Assembly: GCA_946406115.1 (NCBI GenBank)
Contig: OX291544.1
Span: 20,229,521 to 20,293,520, forward strand
DNA length: 64,000 bases
Origin: Apoda limacodes
Lineage: Eukaryota > Arthropoda > Insecta > Lepidoptera > Limacodidae
Direction: 5' to 3'
This document shows positions 32,239 to 44,545 of the stretch, one piece after another (the stretch's first letter is position 1; the number at the start of each line of letters is the position of its first letter). Position numbers and translations under genes: made by a program. Under the pieces are notes generated by a model. That model ran no database searches. It was not told the DNA's origin and saw only the letters and a program-made list of their open reading frames with translations.

Positions 32239-35200
32239 TTAAACAGGTAAATGTGCTCCTCTGGGATGGAAACCGTATTTATCAGCAGTGTAGTCAACAC
32301 GGTAGGTGACACCATTAGCAGCCACAAATTCGTAGAATCCAACTACAACATTGCCTTCACCGTTGCCTGAATCAGCTCTTCCAGATTCTTCTGCAGTTAT
32401 TCCATTATCAGTTTTATACAAGTAGTGATAAGTGTTAGCTTTTGTATCAACATCATAAACGTCCTGGATGAGTCTAGCATTTGCATCAGAGCTTTTGTAT
32501 TGGATTCTAGTTTGTGGAGGAGGTGGCGGCGGTGGTGGCACTGATGGTTTTGGTGTAGTGGAAAATACAACAGGACGGTATGTTATAGGTACAGTAGGTG
32601 CCGTTGCTGGAGCTAGAGTTGTGGATATTTCATTGACACTGTAATAGAATTAAAAAAATGTCAGATAATTATTGTGTTTTTACATTTATATGTTTTCAAT
32701 AGCTGTATGGTATAGTAAAAGCGTAAACTAAACGTACATTTCATTTAAACAGTTGGCCATCGCTTTTGATGTTGAAGAAAATTTCAATAACTTTTAGTCA
32801 TTGGCTGGCTGGGCAGCTCCCGAATAGCTTTGAGTGAAGACAGAGACTAGTCGGGAGTACCGGACCTCACAATTGCTCTGTGCCCTTTGGATGGCCTACT
32901 GTTTGAATGAAATGATATTTTGGAATGTGATCTATGGTAATAGCGAGTTCTAGGTATACAGTTTCATTTTGGACCGTGACGGAATGGGAATTAACAGAAA
33001 TATTATTCATCCTGCATAAATATTTACATGTACACATTACCCTTGTCTTTAACCAAAGAAATAAGAAGAATGTACTTGTTATTAACACCCAAATATGACA
33101 AGGTTAGACCAGTCGTATTTTGTGTTATGAATTGCAAATAGAAATAGTAGCGAACATCTGCTTTACTTAATAAATTAACATTTTAAAATCTTAATAAGTG
33201 TATGTTTCACGCTATAGGTCTAAATATGTATGAAGGTATTATGAAAATACAGTAAAAACATGATGGAGGCAATTTTATTAAGCTTAGGCCTAATAGCAGA
33301 ACAACTTCACAATAAAATTATTATTAAAAACAACCTTTTTTGTATTTTTCTCAGGAAACCCTGTTATTTGATACCCATATATGATACTAGACAAGAAATT
33401 TTTACATTAATTATATATTTATAATTATTTTCACGTTATTTAACTTGTGACCCTATTGACCCCCGACATTTGTTTATTTTCCTTGAGTTTTACGTTTATT
33501 ATTATATTATGTTAAGATTAAATCATAAGTTTCCTAATTAAAGTTTTAAACTTTAATCAGTTTCATTGCCGATATTAATTAATGAGATAATATTGTTATA
33601 TGGTTATGTGTTTATTATTTAATATAAAAATAGTATATGTATTAATTTGATATTATAAAGAAAATCTAACTTATATCATTAAGAAATAATTTAAGATTTT
33701 TTTTAGAATATAAGTTTCTATGTAAATGAAGTCTGCAATTTTTTTGTACCACTGATGGTAAACGATCACTGCAGCTTTTTTCCTTGACAAATATTTTTTT
33801 AAGAACCCTATATTGGAGTCCTTTAAGAGAACTTTGGCGGGAGGAAATCCCTCTGAAACCGTACTGTACGTGACCATTTAGGTGAGGATGAATTCCGTGC
33901 CGATGGCCAGCGGTGCGATAATAGAAAGTAACCGAGGGCATAACTTTGTACTATTCTTTAGAACACACCCCATAAACAAGCGGTAGAAGACATACAGGGC
34001 GGTTCGTAATTTTCAGGACAAGTATCGTATGAAAAAAATTTTTGGATATCCAAATGAAAAATTCGCCCGGGCGATGCCAGGTCCAAACAGCTAGTATATC
34101 ATAAAAAATTAAATACCTATCTAAAAGTAAATATTATAAAATTAATATTAATTTTAAAAGTGTTTATCCGTGTGGTAGTTTCAAAAATTCAGGATGAATA
34201 GAATACTGATTCTTTGAGCTAAGAAAAAGTCAGCATTCATAAGCAAGAAACAAGCTCTCAAAAAATTTTCAGGTGCGAGGTCCTTACGTTTCCCGACGGC
34301 ACAAAGAAGTAACTTTACAATAAACTATTGTATTTGCGTTCTGCAACTTTGACACCCACTGCAACTCTGACACTTGATTTTCTACGAGGTGGAGCCTAGG
34401 TGTCAACGCAAGTGGCACCCTACATCAAGTAACGAGCGTCAGGCTATCCGGTTTCCTTCCATCGTTACGTATCACCCCATAGAACCAAGAACAGTTGTTA
34501 CAAATTTTCTATCGCTATTCTGAAACTATCGTTGTCATGCAGTATCCTAATGGTAAGGCATGAAGCAAATAAGACAGTTCAACTACTATATACTCAAGGG
34601 GTTTGAGTATTTGAAAATGTAAAATAATTTATGTTTATTTATTTTTTTAAAGAAAAAAAATTAAGGTTACTGCCAACCGGTACGTGTTGACCGACAACCT
34701 TAAAAGGGTGGCCCATGATGGCTGGATGCGGAAGGCAGAGGACCGGGAGAAATGACGCGCCATATGAGGATTATGTCCAGCAATGGACTAGTATGGGCCC
34801 ATATGACGATCTTTACGATTCATATTTTAAAGAAAAAAACTAAAGAAATTTTAACTTTACGCTACTTAATTCTTAAACAGTAAGCCATTTTATTAAACAT
34901 TTACCTTCGAAAGTTCAAGTTTTCCTCGCGATTGACCCGATATTAACTTTAATTAGACTTTTACTTAGACTTTGAGAGTTTAGTAGTTAAATTAGACTTT
35001 TCATACAAACGAATTTGCCATTGATTTTTGCCATTTACTGATCAAGCACTGTGAAATGTTGTAGGCATGATCTCAAACCGAATGTCTATGTCTATGGTTT
35101 TCAAAAATCCTAAAAAATGTTTTAACTAACTCAAAATCTTAATTGAGACCATTTGTATGAAAAACTAGAATTCTCTATTACTATTAACGTAGACAATTTA

Positions 35201-38200
35201 ATAGGAAAATGGCATACTGCAGACAATTTCTTCAAAATTTCGTAATGTTTGATTAGTAAGTGTCAAATATAAGTGGAAAATTATTTTGTATAAAATACGC
35301 TGCGAGGCGCTGCGAATCGTATTCTCTTGAGCAATGACATAACTAACCTAAAATGCTATTCGCTGTCGAACAGTTTGAAAAGCATAATTATTTGTACGAT
35401 ATGATATATATTTTTTTTTATTTTGTATTCGGTTGCTAATTCCTAATTAATTAAAAGTTTTAAAAGAAATCATATTTTATTTCATTTAATGCCTTCCTGA
35501 AATTTAACACTGTAATTTTGTGGCTTGATGATAGATAAATAACACCTACAGTGTCAACTTTTTCGACAGTAAAACCTGTTATACTACTATTAAATATAGA
35601 AATACGATAATTCACAAAGATTTATGGTTATGAGATATCGTAAGTTTATTATTTAGTAAATTATCCGTCATAGTTGTGTCTAAATCCATTAATCTGCAAC
35701 TAATCCACAGGTTTTTAATCTATTCTGATCTTTGTTTAACCATTTTAGAGTTCTGTACCTCAAAAGGAAAAAGGAACCCTTAGAGGATTACTTTGATATC
35801 CGTCTGTCTGTCTCTCTTTTTCTTAGGAAGGCGTAAAGGTATCAAGTTGAACTTAATATCAAATCCTAAAATCTACGGTCTCTTGAAGCAGTAAAAGATT
35901 CAAGCTTCTAAGTTCACGCAATAAAAATACCATCGAAATACGGCCATTTTTGTCGCATATTTTGGCATTTACAAATACATCAAAACCTATAGGGTACTTC
36001 CCGTTGTCCTAGAATCATGAAATTTGACAAGAAGCAAAATAGGAATATAGGAAAAAATTCAAATACTGATCATAAACTAGTGAAACAAGATCTCATGATG
36101 AAAGAATTTGTACGATGATTGATTGCGACATAAAGATTTCTGTTTTTAAAAAGAATAAAAGTATAAGCTTCTACGAAACTACGTTAGTTGTAGTACCTAA
36201 TATTACTTGCTATTACTAATGCTGTGGGTACGAGAGGCAATATACTCAAATTCTATCACTTTTAGTATAAAATAAACTAAATATTTGTAAATACTCTGAC
36301 GAAAAAGTTTACCTACGACTTCTTTTCCCGACACATACAAGTATTTACATCCCTTTTATTGCTTTACCAGTGAAATTACAAAATTACCGGTTCCAACGTT
36401 GGGACAGTCACCTAGAAATAATGAAATTCCTTAACAATTTTTTATTATGTGTTGTACAATCTAATAGACAATTTTTTAACAAAAAACAACTTGGATAAGA
36501 GCATAGGAGACCATGCTTAGAATTAACTGTAACAGTTACTACTATCGTGGAGTCTGCAAAAGCCGAACTTCGCTGGGTTATGTCTCCCAGGGTATTTGAT
36601 TTTCGTAAGTCATGTTTTAATCCCTGACGAAAACAGAGGAGTGTTATAAGCTAAACGTGTGTGTGTATCTTTCTAAAACCCGGTGAAGCAGTAATGGCTG
36701 CAACAGCCAACTGCATAGTCAGTTCAGAAAAAAAAATATCTGCGGTTTTATAGCACCCAAAGGGATGAACCGAGTTTTAATTAGTTTTCTTCCAGATCTA
36801 AGCTGTTCTTAGCTCTGATTCATGAAACGAAACATAACATATAACCATCTGGAACAATATACATAGCTTTTTTTTTTGATATCGGTCAAGTGGTTTTGGC
36901 TATTAGCCTCCAGATATAAAAAAAACCTATTTATAATGTATTTTACAACATTATTATAGATGCAATTCATCAATTTGCATATTTTTTGTGGTATTAAGCT
37001 GCTTCAATGTAATTTCACCTATTATAGATAATAATAGTAATGATAATCTAGATCAAAAGTGCAATTAAAAAGAAATTGTTCCTTTTTTTAATTATTTAGA
37101 ATAAAATATAAGAAATCACGAGAAAACTGTTTCACTTCTGTTAAGTTGGAGATATTTAATATTTTGAACTACGAACCGATCACAAGACAACAAAAAAAAC
37201 TTTTTTTTTGTGTTTGTTATTTCATGACTATTGTCTGATTTTTTACTTTGAAAAATAACAGAAAACTCAATTTACAAAAAAAATTTGCTTTTGTACTTTA
37301 TACGATGATGAATAAAATACACGATTTTTGCTAAATGCTTGGAGATTGCCATTATTAATAAGCAAACTTTATGAGATAAAATTATTATCACTTTTATAAA
37401 TTTGGTATAAGAAATCCAAATCGGGTACACAGAGCTCAGGCAATTAATTCGTGTTGACTTCTGTAATTTATGTTATTTCATAAATATGATATTATATATG
37501 ACATTATAAGTGATCTTAATTTGTTATTTTTCCAAAACAAGATCTTATTCAGTATTGATGCATTTTACTAACTATTTAATGAAGACTGCTTTTTTGATAT
37601 ATGTATATTTTATACTGTTTAATATTACTTGCTACTAATATGATAAATGTGAAAGTTTGTGAGTGTATGTTATAAAATATAAGATGTTTAATAACTGAAC
37701 TGATTTGGCTGAAATTCGGTATGGACATAGATTATTTTGACTGAACACAAAGGCTACATACATCTTATCACAGGAAATTCAAAAGTTCCTGCGGGAATAA
37801 CTATAACCAAATTACTATAGCTGAAGCTTTAGATTGCTATAGCAAATTTTGATAATTTAATATATTCTTTAATATATTTAGCGCGAAAAAAGCCACGGGC
37901 AGACGCAGGTTAATTATATTTAAGGAATATGAGACATTACTGAATGAATTACTGAGATATTACTGAAAAAATTTGCATGCATTTAGTAGAAAAAAACATA
38001 CAAAATAAACGACATTAATTAACATAATTTAAATCAATCATTGTATAGAAGTAATATTTTGTGTAATTCAACCACACATAAGTAGAATATTGAGATGCGC
38101 TTAAATGCTGTTCGAATAAATGAATTTTTAAATTGAATTGACTTGTCTTAAATTATGTATATTAATATTTCTGCTATTGATATATTGTATTATATATCAA

Positions 38201-41200
38201 ATATATAATACTATGCATATAATATAATTTTACGACAATTGTTTTACAGAACGTTGCATATGGTATGATTTAAATAGTAACAGTCATTTTAATGATATTT
38301 TTAATTGAATTTAAAATAGTCAAGAAATTCTATGTTCGTCACGTATGTTTTTTCTTATGTATGTACACGAGTTTTTTGGCAACTGTTTAAAAAAACCATT
38401 GTACCTGAATTATAGCTTTTTTGACAAGAATTGTTTGGATCTGCTCCGTCGATTCATCGTGTTTAACGGCATATATACCGTGAACCCCGACAAACCGGCG
38501 AGAAAGGTAATAATTAATATACTTTTGTTTCTCAACAAAATCTACCTTTATAATGAAAAACACTTCAAAATTTTCTCCTGTGAACTAATTATGTTAAAAT
38601 TTGGCACACATATGTATGTAGATTTAACGACACTAGAACACAGTGGAGATCTGGAGTTTATCTGGTGACAGATATGGAACATAGTCGAGGAACTCGAGTT
38701 AGGACTTATTCGTCTTAACTTTAGACCTAGTTATTAGATTTTTATTTATATATTTTTGTTATTTGACCAGCATTGTTCACAGACCCACTCATTGCTGGTA
38801 CAAAATTAAACAAAAACAAAAACTTTTTAATTATAATTACTTGAAGTTTTAATAACTTAAAGAAGTTAAAGAATGTTTAGGGATTGTTAATAATATGACA
38901 TTATTTAAAAAAAAAAACGGGATAATAGGTGATTTCTGAGCTATTTTATTTTAGAATTCTTAATTCTTATATTGCCCTATAGCAATACAATATCAACAAA
39001 CTACGTAATAATTTAGCGTATTATGCACGGTTTACAAAAAAAATATATCAATTTTCCACTGGTTATCATTCTCTGTCTAACGACTTTGTATTAAAGCTTA
39101 CGTAAAGTTTAAAGGATTTCCGTGAGAAATCAAAAATATCTCGGCATTTAACAAACTATACGCGGATGTAACTATAAGCAGTTCTAACTACAAAATTATA
39201 TTCAAGGTTAAATAACATAGACTTCCCAACATGGCACACTAAGTCAATCTATGTATCGAATAAAAAAGTGCAATCATTCAACATTTGTATTTGTAATAAT
39301 ACTACACTATTAAATTTAACATAAATGCATAAAATCTTTTATTAAGGAAGTTATAGTAAATTAAAAACGATCTCGAGAAACTCACTATTTTTCCCAATAG
39401 CAAAAAATAGAGAGGATAACATTTAACTTATGAATTAAATTAAGCACTTAACAATAGTAAATTTGTATAATATGTGTGGTAAAAAATGCATAATATGTTT
39501 TATTAAGGAAATTATAGTAAAGTACTAACTTTACACTGTTTTTACTAATAGAAAAAAATAGGAAGTAAATTGTTTAAATTGCATTGTTGTAGCCTAAACT
39601 GTTAAATACCTTATTACTGATAAAATGCTGTTGATTACGTAAATAAATGAAAAAAACAAAAAAGCTACGTTTTTTATTAAAAATTCCACCTAATATTTTT
39701 AACTATAGCTATTTTGCTACTCAAAACGTGTCATTATTATCATATAGCGTTATCACTAAACGCAAATTCATCCATAAAATGCCCGTGAATTATTAACAAC
39801 GTTTTTATTAAATTAGTTAAATATATGAAATCAACAAAAACTTAAGTTATTTCATAATTCATTAGCATTTTATGATTAAATGTGCATTTTGTGACAATCA
39901 TAAATATCAATAAATGATAAAAATGTATTTTAAGCCACAAATATTTATAGTTATGTATATTTAGTACGTTTATATACCTGAGTCAGAATCTTTTTCAATT
40001 CGTGTAAACATAACCTAACTTTACTTAATGTTCACTTTTTCTAGTAATTTAATCATAAATCATTAAAATATTTACATGATTACCTTAATTGTCACATTCT
40101 TTATATGATTTTCAAATCACGACACTGATTAAATCTAAATGCTACAAAATTCCAAATTTACGTAACGTATATGTTGCATCACAGAGTACATTGTTGTGTT
40201 GCATAGTAGCCTTGGGTAACTCCGGACATAACTATATCTTTGGATATATATCCGAGGCCGGATATGTTACAACTCCTTCGATTTGCGTGAAATAAACATG
40301 TAGTTTTTAGTATCACTTCTGCTTTGTGACGGGCGCGTGAATATCTGTTAGAAAAATATAATATAGATAACAAATAGTATCTATTTATAACAAACGAGGG
40401 ATTTATTAAGCTGATATGGATATGCGAAGCGGATACATATCTTTAATCGGAATAATATGTGGCATATCCAATCTTTGTCCGGAGTTACTTAGCCCATGGC
40501 TATTGCATAGACTTTAAAGCGAAAGACGCGGATCAAAGTCATTTTTGTTTACACGAATTGCAAATAGATTCTGAGTCAGGTATAGTTTTATAAAGGAAAA
40601 ATTTGATTCGGATTCACCTTAAGGATATTTAAAACTAAAAAACGGAAGACAAACTCTAAAAAGGCCTACTTCTATGTAATTTTCTCCGAGGTGCTTAAAA
40701 TAACTTTTAGAAGTCAACTGGAATCCTGCCTGCAATACAACTCAAGTTTCGCAATCGCCCTTTAGCGTAACAAAAGTGGTTGACTTGACAACCAGATGTG
40801 ATAGGTACAGCGCAACCAGCTACAAAATTTTCTGACCGCATCACCTTTGCGGTTTAGTCGCTAATGCCATCGTAAGTTTACAGCCTTTTAATTACAGTAA
40901 TTTTTTTTACAATTCAACGAATAAGTACAGTCCAACATTTTTTCTGACCCGGTGGTCAAACATTACAACTATAGTCGCCATATTAAAAGGTTGTCAACTA
41001 ACGAGACACTAGCGTGTCTGTCGCTGTCAGTGGTCAGAAAAGTTTACTCTGTAAGTATTTGTTGTATAAATATTGTATTTTAATAGAGCGTTTATTTTTT
41101 TATTGATTCAGTAATTGTCGTTACGTGTTAGAATAAGGCCGTAAGCAAGCAAACGTAAACTAAGTATAAATAACTGATTTTTAACATTGCTTATTAAATA

Positions 41201-44200
41201 ATCAAAATCAAGCAGTAGGTAATAAACTTTTTATAGAAAACTAGCTGACCGGGCAAACGTTGTTCTGCATGATATCGACTACAGCGGCATCTGCCGGCCT
41301 GATTTGTGAATCTAAACCATCAAGGGCGCCACCCAAACGCATACAAAAAAAGTCATTCAAATCGGTCCAGCCTTTTAGGAGGAGTACAGTGACATGTACA
41401 AGTACAGTAGAATTATATATGTAAAAAAGATATGAAGTTGCACTTAATGCTGTGATACAGAGAAATTTAGTAGATAGGTATAAAAGTCAGAAGTTACGTT
41501 CCTTGAACAACTGAGAACATCTTAAACTGTGATAGCATCTTGTTAAGATAGCTTCATATAATAGGATAAATATTTTTAGTAATATTAGTAATAGTTTTTA
41601 TTTATTTTTCAACACACTTGCTCATAAAGTAGCCTTTACTGCACCGATTCTTAGCCTTTTACTTTGATGCATAGGTAAACCAAACTTAAAATGGAAATAA
41701 TACAAAATTGTACGGCTTAAATTTTTTATTAAAAACATCGTTTGTACTGTAGTTTTTACGGTTTTTTTTAAAAAGCGTAACTATCGAGTTTCTTGCCGGC
41801 TTCTTCTCGGTAGAAATCAACAACATTGTGAACCGGATTTCAAAAAATAGTATTTCATAACATTGACGATTCAAAAGTGTTTGTAAGGTCCTAATTTTAA
41901 TAGAAACATTTGATTTTTTACTAATAAGATCTTTGTTACAAACATATCAAAACAATTAGGTTAATATAAACTTTTTAAAACATTTAAACACTAATAAAAG
42001 TATTATCTGCCCGTCAAGTGTATTGAAAACGGTTGTAAGACTCTCCTGAGCTCTACTTAATACACATTTGGCTGAATTACGCCCTCCCCTTGCAACATGT
42101 ACTTTGTATTAATTAATTAATTTGTTGCCTATAGGCCGCGGACCTACAAGCTGAAGCTTTTTTTAGGGTTCCATACCCAAAGGGTACTAACAGGACCCTA
42201 TTACTAAGACTTTGCTGTCTGTCTGTCCGTCTGTCACCGGGCTGTATCTCATGAACCGTGATCGTTAGACAGTTACAATTTTCACAGATGATTTATTTCT
42301 GTTGCGGCTATGACAACAAATACTAAAAAACACAATAAAATAAATATTAAACATGGGATTCCCATACACAACAGTGAATTTTTTGCTCGTTTTTAATCGA
42401 TATTGGTAGCGGCAACAGGTAGACGCTTGAAATATTCACAGAAAATTTAGTTATATATTCACTTTAAAAATGATAATTAAATTAAAATAAAAAAAATATT
42501 AAAGGGGGGCTTCCATACAACAAACGTGATTTTTTTGTCGTTTTTATAGATAAAGGTATGGTAACCTTCGTACGCGAGTCCGACTCGCACTTGGCCGATT
42601 TTTACTAAGCTTTGCGTCGCAAAGCCGTGTGGGGCACGCGCACCCTAGATTAGTGATAGTGCTTTTAATATATATTTTTTTTAATGCCACTAAGGTGGCA
42701 AACATGCTTGCGGTCCGCCTAATAGTAAGCGGTCACCGCAGCCCTGGACGCTTGCAACACTCGCGCGTTTTCGACCCTTCACACACTTTTGGCTATTCAT
42801 GAATACGCTTTTTTGGCTATGATAAATAATAGTGGACAAAAGTTCAAATATCATGCCTAATGCATCTTATCTATCATATAAAATAAATTAGGCTTAATTT
42901 TTTACGTGTTCTACTTTGTTAAGATAATATTCGTGTGCAACAGAAATCAATAAGTAAAATATGGGGCCTTAAAGATTTGAACAGCCGACCGTACCTTAGT
43001 TTTTATTATCTACAGTGCTAACTGTTCTGATCAATTGCCAACATTTAAATTTCAGAATAAATAATGTTTTAAGCTTTTTGCTAACAAAATTATTCAGGCA
43101 TTGTTTATAATACGTCAATTTTACAAAATATTTAAATCAAAACCTTTCCGAAAAAAAAATGACAATAAATAAAATGTGATAGCGTTTATAATATAAGAAT
43201 AGAGGAACTTACCCTTGACGGTTGTCATAAGAAACAAATGGTGCTAAAAGGTCTTGAGCTGGCTGAGCTTCCCTATAGTACGGCTGGTATGGATTGTATG
43301 TTGGAGCAATATTATTATTCCATCCTGAAACGTCCCTGTAATAGTTTGGGTAGTTATTGTGCCCCCTCCGATAATCATTGTAAGGATAAGGACGATTGCC
43401 ACTATAGTAACCACTGTTAACTTCTGGATGGTACTGACCATCATCATCAGCGAGGCTGAGGTTGAGGACAGCACAGGCTGTTAAAGTTATCTGTAATAAA
43501 AAGCTTTAATCAAAATGATGCAGCATAAGTTTGAAATATGCTAGTCTTAATATCACGTTGAAAATAGGTAAAGTAAATCCGCACTTGTGAGACTGTTTTT
43601 AAGGGTTCCGTACCTAAAGGGTAAAAAACGGGACCCTATTACTAAGACTCCGCTGTCGGTCCGTCCGTACATCCGTCCGTCCGTCCGTCTCATGAATCGT
43701 GTTAGTAAGAAAGTTCAAAATTTTCACAGCAAATGTATTTCTGTTGCCGCTATAACAACAAATACTAAAAAACAGAAAAACATAAATATTAAAGGGAGCC
43801 CCCATACAACAAACGTGAATTTTTTTGCTCGATTTTACTCGATATTTATAACGGCAACAGGTAGACGCTTGTAATATTCACAGAATATTTAGTTATATAT
43901 TCATTTCAAAAATAAAAAATTAAAATAAAATAAAACAAATACTTAAGGGGGGCTCCCGTACATCAAACGTGATTTTGTTGCCGTTTTTATAGAAAATGGT
44001 ACCTTCGTGCGCGAGTCTCCTTTGCACTTGGCCGATTTTACAGTTTATAGTGTACTTAATAAACATTTATAAATGTATTTCTGTAGATATTTTAACGTAA
44101 AATCAACATTTTTAAATCCAAACGTTTAAATGATTGAGTGAATTCATAATTTTATGCCTGACAACTCTCGATGTTTTGGTTTGTGTTCATTCGAGTTTGT

Positions 44201-44494
44201 ATATTCGGTATCTTTAGGATGGCTTAAACTTAAAGAAATGCCTGTGGAAAAAGTAGTAAATTAATTTGATTTTAAAATTCAGCTCAACGCTAAATTAGCT
44301 ATTCATAAATAATGCTAATTAGCAGACTATGCTTTGAAATAGGAATATTTTCACTCAAACCAAGTTTCTTAAACACAGATTTTTCTAAAATTTACAAACC
44401 TATGTAAATTTGATTATTTAAAAAAGTAGCTATGCAGACATTTATAGAATAAAAATGTCTACGTTTAGGTTTAACTTACCACAAGTAACTTCAT
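32239..44494 (-). CDS. RR-1 cuticular protein (CPR gene 2), 230 aa, three exons
   Basis: Secreted chitin-binding cuticle protein. The join is complement(32239..32638, 43213..43490, 44480..44494). Introns are 10,574 and 989 nt with GTAAGT donors and CAG acceptors. Exon 2 ends with GG and exon 3 starts with T, giving Gly98 in frame, so the distant exons fit together. Exon 1 encodes only MKLLV. The signal peptide is MKLLVITLTACAVLNLSLA (1-19). Residues 20-97 are Tyr/Asn/Pro-rich (for example NDYRRGHNNYPNYYRD). Residues 99-139 are Pro/Thr-rich, ending in eight prolines. Residues 166-227 are the RR-1 domain: NTYHYLYKTDNGITAEESG, VVVGFYEFVAANGV and YRVDYTADKYGFHPRG. The protein ends GAHLPV, shorter than many family members. 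The large intron is packed with transposon remnants. That both parts are one gene is inferred from phase and family structure; a cDNA would settle it. Confidence 0.88.
32645..33725. other. Intron 2 of CPR gene 2, 3' part
   Basis: No repeat or exon recognised. A 73-codon minus frame at 32867-33088 lacks splice sites and recognisable motifs. Confidence 0.4.
33728..33992 (-). mobile_element. Jockey C-terminal/3' fragment in intron 2
   Basis: On the minus strand: TFYYRTAGHRHGIHPHLNGH, then the 'gaattcatcctcacctaaat' region, and the degraded 3' UTR. It corresponds to 14780-14830 and 17170-17460. Confidence 0.7.
33993..34660. other. Intron 2, unassigned
   Basis: A GC-richer portion at 34290-34500 ('gcaactttgacacccactgc', 'ggtggagcctaggtgtcaac') has no clean frame in either direction. 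'ttcgcccgggcgatgccagg' ending CAGCTAGTA at 34062-34097 is a CTAGTA-type repeat end. Confidence 0.35.
34665..34810 (+). mobile_element. RTE-type non-LTR C-terminal fragment
   Basis: The frame DNLKRVAHDGWMRKAEDREK follows the C-terminal signature of RTE reverse transcriptases (DDl+.vag..W...AqdR..W). 'gtccagcaatggactagtat' GGGCCCATATGACGATC completes the terminal region. The 3' side of the same class of element may be the CTGCTGAACATAGG block at 25405. Confidence 0.65.
34811..35745. other. Intron 2, AT-rich
   Basis: Nothing recognised. Confidence 0.45.
35746..35835 (+). repeat. Family G 5' end fragment
   Basis: 'agagttctgtacctcaaaag' followed by 'ggaacccttag' and GATATCCGTCTGTCTGTCTC is a diverged 5' end of family G. 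Confidence 0.5.
35836..36669. other. Intron 2, unassigned
   Basis: No coding frame or strong repeat match. Confidence 0.4.
36670..36738 (+). repeat. Repeat family P, copy 2 (tail only)
   Basis: 'aaacccggtgaagcagtaat' GGCTGCAACAGCCAACTGCA and TTCAGAAAAAAAAA are nearly identical to 47643-47712. Confidence 0.65.
36739..37614. other. Intron 2, AT-rich
   Basis: Nothing recognised. Confidence 0.45.
37615..37916 (+). repeat. Degenerate CTAGTA-type MITE
   Basis: TACTTGCTACTAATATGATA with GTGAAAGTTTGTGAGTGTAT, 'ctgaactgatttggctgaaa' and the closing 'aaaaaagccacgggcagacg' CAGG follow the layout of 8265-8602 with strong divergence. Confidence 0.5.
37917..39315. other. Intron 2, AT-rich, with a decayed frame at 38345-38668
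   Basis: The 107-codon forward frame contains VNPDKPARKVIINILLFLNK, coding-like against its surroundings, but it lacks splice context and lies in a host intron. I do not recognise the family. It may be an old repeat-encoded protein. Confidence 0.25.
39316..39565 (+). repeat. Imperfect tandem duplication, ~160-bp period
   Basis: 'aaatgcataaaatcttttat' TAAGGAAGTTATAGTAAA with 'caatagcaaaaaatagag' at 39324-39413 recurs as 'aaatgcataatatgttttat' TAAGGAAATTATAGTAAA with 'ctaatagaaaaaaatag' at 39484-39560. Confidence 0.55.
39976..40586. mobile_element. TIR element (MITE-like), ~610 bp
   Basis: The left end ATACCTGAGTCAGAATCT, then TTTTTCAATTCGTGTAAAC, pairs with the right end GTTTACACGAATTGCAAATA and GATTCTGAGTCAGGTAT. 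The arms are about 37 nt with few mismatches. An inner inverted pair, GGTAACTCCGGACAT (about 40214) and TGTCCGGAGTTACTTA (about 40477), shows a folded subterminal structure. No transposase is encoded. The frames here (40089 plus, 40179 minus) lie within the element and are not genes. It is inserted in intron 2 of CPR gene 2. Confidence 0.75.
40587..41244. repeat. Intron 2, probable interspersed repeat at 40740-41060
   Basis: 'acagcgcaaccagctacaaa' ATTTTCTGACCGC and, after 130 bases, 'acattttttctgacccggtg' GTCAAACATTACAAC give paired TTTTCTGACC motifs. I take this as a decayed lepidopteran repeat of unknown class. Confidence 0.35.
41245..41425 (+). repeat. CTAGCTGACCGGGCAAACGTTG repeat
   Basis: 'aactagctgaccgggcaaac' GTTGTTCTG, 'tgtgaatctaaaccatc' and 'aatcggtccagccttttagg' AGGAGTACAG are successive landmarks of a widespread lepidopteran non-autonomous repeat. 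Confidence 0.6.
41768..41915 (+). repeat. Family T 3' end, second full copy
   Basis: 'gtaactatcgagtttcttgc' CGGCTTCTTCTCGGTA to 'attgacgattcaaaagtgtt' aligns with 741-911. The TTTGAC tail is decayed. It lies in intron 2 of CPR gene 2. Confidence 0.65.
42160..42605 (+). mobile_element. Family G, full-length copy (Helentron-like)
   Basis: It starts TTTAGGGTTCCATACCCAAA, with GTCTGTCTGTCCGTCTGTCA, the 'tatttctgttgcggctatga' segment, GGGGGCTTCCATACAACAAA and the 3' arm 'ggtatggtaacc'. The terminal palindrome GCGAGTC-C-GACTCGC is at 42574-42588, then ACTTGGCCG. The subterminal inverted arms plus a one-sided terminal hairpin match the HINE/DINE layout. Non-coding. Confidence 0.65.
42680..42775 (-). 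mobile_element. Jockey 3' UTR fragment
   Basis: 'aaggtggcaaacatgcttgc' GGTCCGCCTAATAGTAAGCG and 'ccctggacgcttgcaacact' match the 3' UTR at 21545-21615. No coding part is kept. Confidence 0.65.
42776..43212. other. Intron 2, exon-proximal AT-rich part
   Basis: No feature other than the splice donor at its right edge. Confidence 0.5.
43601..44042 (+). mobile_element. Family G, second near full-length copy
   Basis: It starts AAGGGTTCCGTACCTAAAGG with ACGGGACCCTATTACTAAGA. The body has GGGAGCCCCCATACAACAAA. The 3' arm is reduced to 'aatggtacc', and the terminal palindrome has lost one side (GCGAGTCTCCTTTGCAC). It lies in intron 1 of CPR gene 2, only 110 bases from exon 2. Confidence 0.65.
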
Positions 44495-44545
44495 TTTGAT
44501 AAACCCACAAAATATCGAATGTGTAAATTTAACATCCACCGATGC

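Noticed and set aside
40089..40373. Overlapping plus and minus frames as small genes
   Set aside because: Both lie within a TIR element with folded structure and have no motif.
43238..43420. Cys/Asp-rich plus-strand frame resembling a small secreted peptide
   Set aside because: It is antisense to CPR gene 2 exon 2, so its pattern is a shadow of the Tyr/Asn-rich coding sequence.
43244..43474. 76-codon hydrophobic minus-strand frame
   Set aside because: It is the alternative frame of CPR gene 2 exon 2. The spliced frame starting MKLLV gives a signal peptide and joins the RR-1 exon in phase.
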